DNA from: DASRHY01 sp046765875
GTDB taxonomy: Bacteria; Actinomycetota; Actinomycetes; Propionibacteriales; Kribbellaceae
DNA length: 10,526 nucleotides
NCBI GenBank assembly: GCA_046765875.1
Contig: JBKPSJ010000125.1
Coordinates: 1 to 10,526, forward strand
Reading direction: 5' to 3'
Positions 4,690 to 10,526 of this stretch are shown piece by piece. The number at the start of each line of letters is the position of its first letter. Positions within the stretch are counted from its first letter, which is position 1. The notes under the pieces are model-generated. The model did no database searches. It had not been told where the DNA came from and saw only the letters and a list, made by a program, of their open reading frames with translations. A program made the position numbers and the translations under genes.

Positions 4690-6057
4690 ATGTCCGGCTC
4701 AGATTCAGGCAGGCTGACGGTCGACCGGCTCCGCGAGCTGGCCACCGCCGGCGCGGTCGACACGGTGCTGGTCGCGATGACCGACATGCAGGGCCGGCTG
4801 CAGGGCAAGCGCTGCGGTGTGCGGTACTTCCTGGAGGAGGTGCTGCGGCACGGGACCGAGGGCTGCAACTACCTGCTCGCCGTCGACGTCGACATGAACA
4901 CCGTCGACGGCTTCGCGATGTCGTCGTGGGAACGCGGGTACGGCGACCTGCTGATGAAGCCCGACCTGGACACGCTACGGCTGGTCCCGTGGCACGACGC
5001 GACCGCGCTTGTGTTGTGCGACGTGCTGTGGCTGGACGGTTCGCCGGTGCCGGCCTCGCCGCGGCAGGTGCTCCGCGCCCAGCTCGACCGGCTGGCCCGG
5101 CTCGGGCTGCGGGCATACGTCGGCACCGAGCTCGAGTTCATCGTCTTCAACGACACCTTCGAGGCCGCCGCGGCCAAGCGGTACCGCGACCTCGAGCCGG
5201 GCAACCAGTACAACGTGGACTACTCACTGCTCGGCACCGCACGGCTGGAGCCGCTGCTGCGCGACATCCGCAACGGCATGACCGGCGCCGGTCTGTACGT
5301 CGAGTCCGCCAAAGGTGAGTGCAACCTGGGCCAGCATGAGATCGCCTTCCGGTACGACGAGGCGCTGGCCACCTGCGACAACCACGCGATCTACAAGACT
5401 GGGGCGAAGGAGATCGCCGCCAAGCACGGCAAGAGCCTCACCTTCATGTCCAAGTACGACGAGCGCGAGGGCAACTCGTGCCACATCCACATCAGCCTGC
5501 GCTCCGACGCGGGCGAGCCGGTGCTGTCCGGTGATGGCGAGCACGGGTTCTCCACGCTGATGCGGCAGTTCCTCGCCGGACAACTCGCCTGTCTGTCCGA
5601 GCTGACCTATCTGCTGGCGCCGAACATCAATTCGTACAAGCGGTTCGTGGCCGGCAGCTTCGCGCCGACAGCGGTCGCCTGGGGCATGGACAACCGCACG
5701 TGCGCGCTCCGTGTGGTCGGCCACGGCGACTCGCTGCGGGTCGAGAACAGGGTGCCCGGCGGCGACGTGAACCCATACCTCGCGGTCGCCGCTTTGATAG
5801 CCGCCGGGCTGCATGGCGTCGAGAACGAGCTCGAACCGGGGCCGGCCCTGGCGGGCAACGCGTACACCTCCGACAAGTTCCACGTGCCGGCGACGCTGCG
5901 GGACGCGGCGGCCGCGCTGGCCGAGAGCAAGATGGCCCGCGCGGCGTTCGGTGACGAGGTGGTCGACCACTACCTGAACGCGGCCCGCGTCGAGCAGGCA
6001 GCGTACGACGCGGCGGTGACCGACTGGGAGCGGACCCGTGGCTTCGAGCGGCTCTGA
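4690..6057 (+). CDS. Glutamine synthetase-like gamma-glutamylamide ligase (GlnA3/GlnA4/PuuA type), 455 aa
   Basis: The ATG has AGGAGG 5 bases upstream. The protein has the full GS layout: N-terminal beta-grasp (about 10-115) and catalytic domain (about 122-440). Metal and substrate residues are visible: TELEF (Glu147, Glu149), KGECNLGQHE (Glu210, Glu217), GNSCHIHISL (His265, His267), Arg341, RVENR (Arg350, Glu352, Arg354) and NPYLA (361-365). Such enzymes use ATP and glutamate to cap an amine as a gamma-glutamylamide. Canonical GlnA makes glutamine instead, but the neighbours (glutamyl hydrolase, aldehyde dehydrogenase, dehydrogenase, amine oxidase-like gene) place this copy in amine catabolism, like E. 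coli PuuA and Streptomyces GlnA3 (polyamines) or GlnA4 (ethanolamine). The exact amine cannot be read from the sequence. It is the first gene of the operon. Confidence 0.85.
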   Translation: MSGSDSGRLTVDRLRELATAGAVDTVLVAMTDMQGRLQGKRCGVRYFLEEVLRHGTEGCNYLLAVDVDMNTVDGFAMSSWERGYGDLLMKPDLDTLRLVPWHDATALVLCDVLWLDGSPVPASPRQVLRAQLDRLARLGLRAYVGTELEFIVFNDTFEAAAAKRYRDLEPGNQYNVDYSLLGTARLEPLLRDIRNGMTGAGLYVESAKGECNLGQHEIAFRYDEALATCDNHAIYKTGAKEIAAKHGKSLTFMSKYDEREGNSCHIHISLRSDAGEPVLSGDGEHGFSTLMRQFLAGQLACLSELTYLLAPNINSYKRFVAGSFAPTAVAWGMDNRTCALRVVGHGDSLRVENRVPGGDVNPYLAVAALIAAGLHGVENELEPGPALAGNAYTSDKFHVPATLRDAAAALAESKMARAAFGDEVVDHYLNAARVEQAAYDAAVTDWERTRGFERL

Positions 6058-6775
6058 ACGCGGCAGGCGGCCGCGGGTCGGGATCACCACGTACCTGGAG
6101 CCGGCCGCATGGGGAGCTTGGCAGCGCGAGGCGGCGCTGATGCCGAAGGTCTACCTTGATGCGACGGTCGCGGCTGGTGCGGTGCCGTTGCTCCTGCCGC
6201 CCGCCGGCACGGACCCGTCCGTGCTCGACGCGCTCGACGCGCTGGTGATCGCGGGCGGGTGTGACGTCGACCCGGCCGGCTACGGCGCCGTTCCGCATCC
6301 GCTGACCACCGGTGCCCGGCCGGACCGCGACCATCACGAGGCGGTGCTGATCCAGGCCGCGCTTGCACGGGATCTGCCGTTGCTCGCGATCTGCCGCGGC
6401 CTGCACCTGCTCAATGTCACGCTCGGCGGCACGCTGCACCAGCACCTGCCTGATGTGGTCGGCCGCGACGACCACCGGCCGGCACCCGGCGTGTTCGGCG
6501 CTGTCACGGTGACGATCGAGCCGGACAGCCTGGCCGGCCGCCTGCTCGGGGATGTCGAGTCGGTGTCCTGTCACCATCACCAGGCGCTGGATCGCGTCGC
6601 CGCCCCGCTGCGGGTGACCGCACGGGCCGGTGACGGCACCGTCGAGGCCGCGGAGGTCAGCGGCACGCGCTTCGCGCTCGGCGTCCAGTGGCATCCGGAA
6701 GAGGACCCATCCGACATGCGGCTGTTCACGGCTCTGGTTGGAGTTGGTGGGAGGCGACGCCCGTGCATGAGGTGA
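6038..6775 (+). CDS. Gamma-glutamyl hydrolase of class I glutamine amidotransferase fold (PuuD-like), 245 aa
   Basis: This enzyme should release glutamate from the gamma-glutamylated acid at the end of the pathway. The triad is visible: Cys119 in the nucleophile elbow LAICRGLHLLN, and His219 and Glu221 in VQWHPEE. Other family marks are IAGGCDVDP (71-79), GGTLHQHLPD (130-139) and the CHHHQAL segment (178-184). The length fits the family. GTG 6038 lies 20 bases inside the ligase gene with GGGAG 7 bases upstream, so translation is probably coupled. It also overlaps the next gene by 13 bases. The basic C-terminus (GGRRRPCMR) is encoded partly by that overlap and is probably unimportant. Confidence 0.85.
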   Translation: MASSGSERGRRPRVGITTYLEPAAWGAWQREAALMPKVYLDATVAAGAVPLLLPPAGTDPSVLDALDALVIAGGCDVDPAGYGAVPHPLTTGARPDRDHHEAVLIQAALARDLPLLAICRGLHLLNVTLGGTLHQHLPDVVGRDDHRPAPGVFGAVTVTIEPDSLAGRLLGDVESVSCHHHQALDRVAAPLRVTARAGDGTVEAAEVSGTRFALGVQWHPEEDPSDMRLFTALVGVGGRRRPCMR

Positions 6776-8124
6776 TCAACCCGGCGACGGAGAAGGTCGT
6801 GCAGACCGTGGAGTCGGCGTCCGAGGCCGATGCGGATGCGGCGATCGCCCGGTCCGCGGCCGCGTTCGGGTCGTGGCGCACGGTCGCTCCGGCCGACCGG
6901 GCCCGGCTGCTGCGGCGGTTCGCGGCATTGGTGGACCAGAACGTCGAGCCGTTGGCCCGGCTCGAGGTCGGCAACGCGGGCCACACGATCGGCAACGCCC
7001 GCTGGGAGGCCGGCAACGTACGCGACGTGCTGGACTACTACGCAGCCGGTCCCGAGCGACTGCTCGGCAGCCAGATACCCGTTGCCGGAGGCATCGACAT
7101 CACTTTCGCGGAGCCGCTCGGAGTCGTCGGCGTGATCGTGCCGTGGAACTTCCCGATGCCGATCGCCGGCTGGGGTTTTGCTCCTGCATTGGCGGCCGGC
7201 AACACCGTCGTCCTCAAACCGGCGGAGCTGACCCCGCTGACCGCGATCCGGCTCGGCGAACTCGCACTCGAGGCCGGGCTACCCGAGGGCGTGCTCGAGG
7301 TCGTACCCGGGAAGGGCTCGGTGGTCGGACAGCGGATGGTCACCCATCCGGCGGTACGCAAGATCGTGTTCACCGGGTCGACCGAGGTCGGCAAGCGGAT
7401 CATGGCCGGCTGCGCGGACCAGGTGAAGCGGGTGACGCTCGAACTCGGCGGCAAGAGCGCGAATCTCGTGTTCGCTGACTGCGACATCGAGCGGGCCGCC
7501 GCCAGCGCGCCGTACGGGGTATTCGACAACGCCGGCCAGGACTGCTGCGCGCGCTCCCGGATTCTAGTCGAGCGGCGGGTGTTTGAGCGGTTCATGGAGT
7601 TGCTCGAAACGGCCGTCAAGGCGGTCAGAGTCGGCGACCCGGCCGACGAACGGACCGAGATGGGTCCGCTGATCTCGGCCGGACAGCGCGACCGGGTGGC
7701 GTCGTACGTGCCGGTCGGAGCCCCGGTCGCGTTCCGCGGTCAGATCCCCGGTGGGCCGGGGTACTGGTATCCGCCGACGGTGCTCGCCCCGGTCGGCGAG
7801 CACGACCGCGCCGTCCGCGAGGAGATCTTCGGCCCGGTGGTCGCGGTGCTCCCGTTCGACGACGAAGCCTCGGCGATCCGGATGGCGAACGACTCCGAGT
7901 ACGGCCTGTCCGGGTCGATCTGGACCCGCGACGTCGGCCGGGCGTTCCGGATCGGCCGGGCGGTCGAGGCCGGCAACCTGTCGGTGAACTCGCACTCATC
8001 GGTGCGGTACTCCACGCCGTTCGGCGGAATGAAGCAGTCCGGGCTCGGCCGCGAACTCGGTCCAGACGCCCTGGCCGCCTTCACCGACGCCAAGAACATC
8101 TTCATCGCGACGGAGGAATCGTGA
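6763..8124 (+). CDS. NAD(P)-dependent aldehyde dehydrogenase (PuuC-like), 453 aa
   Basis: It oxidises an aldehyde to the acid; here the substrate is probably a gamma-glutamylamino-aldehyde. The start is GTG 6763 (VINPATE follows, the usual family beginning) behind GGGAGG at 8 bases. Catalytic parts are present: PWNF (Asn129), FTGSTEVG (203-210, cofactor loop), LELGGKS (Glu227) and GQDC (Cys261), then EEIFGPV and PFGGMKQSG near the C-terminus. At 453 residues it is shorter than the usual 475-500. The missing part is a surface loop after GPLISAGQRDRV, where about a dozen residues of the common family sequence are absent. It overlaps the hydrolase gene by 13 bases and the next gene by 4 (GTGA). 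Confidence 0.88.
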   Translation: MHEVINPATEKVVQTVESASEADADAAIARSAAAFGSWRTVAPADRARLLRRFAALVDQNVEPLARLEVGNAGHTIGNARWEAGNVRDVLDYYAAGPERLLGSQIPVAGGIDITFAEPLGVVGVIVPWNFPMPIAGWGFAPALAAGNTVVLKPAELTPLTAIRLGELALEAGLPEGVLEVVPGKGSVVGQRMVTHPAVRKIVFTGSTEVGKRIMAGCADQVKRVTLELGGKSANLVFADCDIERAAASAPYGVFDNAGQDCCARSRILVERRVFERFMELLETAVKAVRVGDPADERTEMGPLISAGQRDRVASYVPVGAPVAFRGQIPGGPGYWYPPTVLAPVGEHDRAVREEIFGPVVAVLPFDDEASAIRMANDSEYGLSGSIWTRDVGRAFRIGRAVEAGNLSVNSHSSVRYSTPFGGMKQSGLGRELGPDALAAFTDAKNIFIATEES

Positions 8125-8900
8125 CCGAGGTGCAAGCACACCGGCTGGCCGGGCGAGTTGCCGTCGTCACCGGCGGCGCCAGCGGGATCGGGCTGGCCAG
8201 CGTACGGCGACTCGCGGCCGAGGGCGCGACGGTCGTCGTGGCCGATCTGGACCCGGAGACCGGCAAGGCCGCGACCGACGAGGTCGGCGGCCTGTTCGTC
8301 CGGACGGACGTCACCAGCGAGCCGGACGTCGTCGCCGCGTTCGAGCAGACCCACGACAGCTACGGCCGCATCGACATCGCGTTCAACAACGCTGGTATCT
8401 CGCCGGCGTCCGACGGGTCGATCCTGGACACCGGGATCGAGGCCTGGCGGGCCGTCCAGGAGGTCAACCTGACCGCGGTCTACTACTGCTGCAAGCACGT
8501 CATCCCGTACATGCAGCGGCAAGGCAAGGGATCTATCATCAACACCGCCTCGTTCGTCGCGGTGATGGGCGCCGCGACGTCGCAGATCTCGTACTCGGCG
8601 TCGAAGGGCGGCGTGCTCGCGATGAGCCGCGAGCTTGGGGTCGAGTTCGCCCGGCAGGGCATCAGGGTCAACGCGCTGTGTCCCGGACCGGTCAACACGC
8701 CGTTGCTGACAGAGTTGTTCGCTCAGGATCGGGAACGTGCCCGGCGGCGGCTGGTCCACGTACCGATGGGCCGGTTCGGGGAGCCGGAGGAGGTTGCGGC
8801 TGCGGTGGCGTTCCTGGCTAGTGATGACTCGTCGTTCATGACGGCCGCGACGTTTCTGGTCGACGGCGGCATCTCCGCCGCGTACGTGACGCCGCTGTAG
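8121..8900 (+). CDS. Short-chain dehydrogenase/reductase (SDR), 259 aa
   Basis: A classical SDR: cofactor loop TGGASGIG (17-24), Asp42 at the end of the second beta strand (VVVADLD), which favours NAD over NADP, NNAG (89-92), Asn116, Ser144, and YSASK with Tyr158 and Lys162. The C-terminus has the family ending FLVDGGISA. Such proteins are often labelled 3-oxoacyl-ACP reductase, but nothing here speaks for fatty acid synthesis. Its place in the operon, coupled by GTGA to the aldehyde dehydrogenase, suggests it oxidises an alcohol (perhaps a gamma-glutamylamino alcohol) to the aldehyde used by that enzyme, or recycles a side product. It has no counterpart in E. coli PuuABCD. Confidence 0.85.
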   Translation: MTEVQAHRLAGRVAVVTGGASGIGLASVRRLAAEGATVVVADLDPETGKAATDEVGGLFVRTDVTSEPDVVAAFEQTHDSYGRIDIAFNNAGISPASDGSILDTGIEAWRAVQEVNLTAVYYCCKHVIPYMQRQGKGSIINTASFVAVMGAATSQISYSASKGGVLAMSRELGVEFARQGIRVNALCPGPVNTPLLTELFAQDRERARRRLVHVPMGRFGEPEEVAAAVAFLASDDSSFMTAATFLVDGGISAAYVTPL

Positions 8901-8910
8901 TCTGCCGAAG

Positions 8911-9645
8911 ATGTCCAGCATGGCCGGCGGCCAATCAGCAGCGCGCGTGCTGTTCAGGCCGGTACGCACCGGCAACCCGTTCGAGGAGACCGTCGAGCGG
9001 CTGCTGCAGGCGATCAAGCTCGGCGTCGTCGGACCGGGCGACCGGCTGCCGTCCGAGCGCGATCTGGCGGCACGCTTCAACGTCAGCCGAGTCACCTTGC
9101 GCGAGGCCATTCGTGTGCTGGCCGAGGCCGGGTACGTCGAATCCCGGCGCGGCCGGTACGGCGGCACGTTCGTCAACGAGCGACTCCCGAAGCCCCGCCG
9201 GACCCCGGCGCGACGGCTCGCCCGCGAGCTCGGCGACGGGCTGGACGACGCGCTGACCCTGCGAGCGGCGCTCGAGGTGGGTGCCGCCGAGGCGGCGGCT
9301 TCGCGCGAGCTGACCGAGGCCGAGTGCGGGCATTTGCGCGGGTGTCTGGCCGACACCGCGGCGGCCAGCCTGGCCGACTACCGCAGGATGGACTCGCGGT
9401 TCCACCTGGCCGTCGCCGAGCTGACCGGGTCGCCGTCGCTGACCTCGGCGGTTGCGGACGTCCGGATGCGTCTGAACGAGTTACTGGACGCGATACCGCT
9501 GCTGGAGCGCAACATCGAGCACTCGAACCAGCAGCACGCGGCGGTGGCCGAGGCGATCCTCGCCGGTGATGCCGAGGCCGCGCGCAGCAGTATGAGTGAG
9601 CACCTCAGCGGGACGGCCGCGCTCCTTCGCGGTTTCCTGTCCTGA
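8911..9645 (+). CDS. FadR-subfamily GntR transcriptional regulator (FCD domain), 244 aa
   Basis: Residues about 24-88 form a GntR winged helix-turn-helix (GDRLPSERDLAARFNVSRVTLREAIRVLAEAG, given here only as positions 43-74, then the wing SRRGRYGGTFV). Residues about 110-240 are a helical FCD ligand domain with the metal-binding pattern Asp161, His165 (MDSRFH), His209 (NQQH) and His231 (SEH). FCD regulators usually respond to small carboxylates or related metabolites. It follows the dehydrogenase by 10 bases, so it is probably the last gene of the operon and its own regulator, acting at the region upstream of the ligase. Its last 41 bases overlap the convergent oxidoreductase gene. ATG 8911 was taken; ATG 8920 is an alternative. 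Confidence 0.85.
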   Translation: MSSMAGGQSAARVLFRPVRTGNPFEETVERLLQAIKLGVVGPGDRLPSERDLAARFNVSRVTLREAIRVLAEAGYVESRRGRYGGTFVNERLPKPRRTPARRLARELGDGLDDALTLRAALEVGAAEAAASRELTEAECGHLRGCLADTAAASLADYRRMDSRFHLAVAELTGSPSLTSAVADVRMRLNELLDAIPLLERNIEHSNQQHAAVAEAILAGDAEAARSSMSEHLSGTAALLRGFLS

Positions 9646-10526
9646 TCGGGGCCGCACCTGTCCTGGTACGCAGCCGGGTACGCAGCCGCTCGAAGTCGAA
9701 CGGGGCCAACGCCTCCGGACGCTGGCCGGTGACGATGTAGTCGGTCAGTGCCCGGCCAGTCGCGGGACCCAGGGTGATGCCGAGCATGCCGTGCCCGGTG
9801 GCGACGAAGACGTTCGGCTGGTCCGGGAGCCGGTCGATCACCGGTAGCCCGTCGGGCAGGAACGGGCGGCCACCGACCCACGGATCGCGGATCAGGCCGA
9901 CGAGTTCGTCGGGATGGCGGAACCATGGCCCGAGGTAGTGTCGGCTGCCGCGGGCGATCGCCACGATCCGCCGCCAGTTCAGGTCATTGTTGTTGCCGCT
10001 GAGCTCCATGGTCCCGGCGATCCGGGTGAGACCTCCGATCGGCGAGGCTGCGATCCGCTTGTCGCCGAAGTACAACGCGTGCCGCGGTGCGGGATCGAGC
10101 TCGATCGAGAAGCTGTAGCCTTTGCCGGCCTGCAGCGGCAACCGCGGGCCGAGGATCTGTACCAGCCGGCGCGACCACATCCCGGCCGCGACGACGACGC
10201 CGCTGCAGGCGATCTCACCGTCGGAGGTGCGTGCCGCCGTCACCGTACGGTTCACGCGCCGGAACCCAGTCACCTCGACACCCTCGTGGATCACGCCGCC
10301 CGCCTTGGTCACCACCTCGGCCAGCGAGCCGGCGAACCGCTCCGGATTCAGTACGCCCTCGCCGTCGACCAGGTACGCCGCCCGAACACCCGGCGCCAGC
10401 GTGGGATCCAGCTCCGGCGCATCGGCACCGGTGTGAATCGCTCCGGGCGGGTCGTACCGGCCGGCGGCCATCGACGACTGCACCTCGTGGTGGTGCCGTG
10501 CCTCGTCGATCGACAGGTACGCGTGT
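9605..10526 (-). CDS. FAD-dependent amine/amino-acid oxidoreductase (DAO/DadA family), C-terminal 306 residues
   Basis: The N-terminus, including the FAD-binding GxGxxG, lies beyond the window. What is here is the DAO-family substrate and C-terminal part. The segment ending in LVDGEGVLNPERF is followed by a helix and the strand GVVVAAGMWSR. The central KGYSFSIE and the C-terminal signature GRPFLPDGLPVIDRLP...VATGHGMLGITLGPATGRAL complete the match to DadA-like dehydrogenases and glycine oxidases. Such enzymes oxidise the C-N bond of an amino acid or amine. Its place beside the operon suggests a PuuB-like or downstream amino-acid step, though it lies on the opposite strand and must have its own promoter. 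The gene overlaps the regulator tail to tail by 41 bases; its last ~20 residues are Arg-rich and may be a late extension into that overlap. Confidence 0.85.
   Translation of the reverse strand, partial: HAYLSIDEARHHHEVQSSMAAGRYDPPGAIHTGADAPELDPTLAPGVRAAYLVDGEGVLNPERFAGSLAEVVTKAGGVIHEGVEVTGFRRVNRTVTAARTSDGEIACSGVVVAAGMWSRRLVQILGPRLPLQAGKGYSFSIELDPAPRHALYFGDKRIAASPIGGLTRIAGTMELSGNNNDLNWRRIVAIARGSRHYLGPWFRHPDELVGLIRDPWVGGRPFLPDGLPVIDRLPDQPNVFVATGHGMLGITLGPATGRALTDYIVTGQRPEALAPFDFERLRTRLRTRTGAAPIRTGNREGARPSR

Noticed and set aside
4547..5116. Extension of the flavoprotein upstream to 5116
   Set aside because: The extra region is antisense to the ligase gene and its control region, and is Arg/Ala/Pro-rich without domain character.
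5224..6090. 288-codon minus-strand frame opposite the ligase
   Set aside because: It mirrors codon bias of the plus-strand glutamine synthetase-like gene and shows no motif of its own.
7740..9356. 538-codon minus-strand frame opposite the aldehyde dehydrogenase, SDR and regulator
   Set aside because: Long antisense frames are common in GC-rich DNA. All catalytic motifs lie on the plus strand, and the antisense product is Arg/Ser/Pro-rich with no domain.
1..10526. CRISPR array, insertion sequence or transposase, replication origin
   Set aside because: No regularly spaced repeats of CRISPR size, no transposase motifs with terminal repeats and no DnaA-box or iteron cluster were seen.

Overview
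The window is high-GC DNA with strong G/C third-codon bias, many GTG starts and stop/start overlaps (GTGA) between genes. Together with the protein families present (class F sortase, FadR-type GntR regulator, integrase carrying a GntR domain, glutamine synthetase-like ligase of GlnA3/GlnA4/PuuA type), this points to an actinobacterium. I cannot name a genus. The window has three blocks.

Block 1 (about 1-1023, minus strand) is a small surface-protein unit. It holds a short class F sortase-like protein with a lipoprotein-type signal, then a 55-residue single-span membrane protein, then a very strong hairpin, then the start of another hydrophobic protein that runs off the window. Positions 1024-2143 hold no gene I recognise. 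There are some small plus-strand frames with fair codon bias, and one long frame without a start that ends inside the attachment site.

Block 2 (about 2028-4546) is a decayed mobile-element end. A 45-base 3' half of a tRNA-Thr(UGU) gene (2144-2188) has no 5' half beside it. Pairs of 9-base direct repeats lie about 90 bases to each side, so the site looks like an attP core with both arms, or the junction of two tandem elements. Next comes a tyrosine integrase broken by a 1-base insertion and an in-frame TAG. A GntR-type winged helix-turn-helix follows; it was probably the C-terminus of the same protein before a 1-base loss. Convergent to it lies a flavoprotein gene of a type I know from actinobacterial integrase/GntR neighbourhoods.

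Block 3 (4690-10526) is an intact catabolic operon. It encodes a glutamine synthetase-like gamma-glutamylamide ligase, a class I glutamine amidotransferase-like gamma-glutamyl hydrolase (PuuD-like), an aldehyde dehydrogenase (PuuC-like), a short-chain dehydrogenase and a FadR/FCD regulator. A FAD-dependent amine/amino-acid oxidoreductase converges on the operon and overlaps its end by 41 bases. The set fits a PuuABCD-style route: an amine is capped with glutamate, oxidised to an aldehyde and then an acid, and the glutamate is released. The extra short-chain dehydrogenase leaves open an amino alcohol (ethanolamine-like) substrate instead of, or besides, a polyamine. The 143-base region between the flavoprotein gene and the ligase carries an inverted repeat and GntR-like GT-N2-AC cores, and is the likely control region.

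I do not see a clearly new system here. The most unusual points are the attP-like junction with its broken integrase-GntR fusion, the atypical sortase, and the substrate question for the glutamylation operon.
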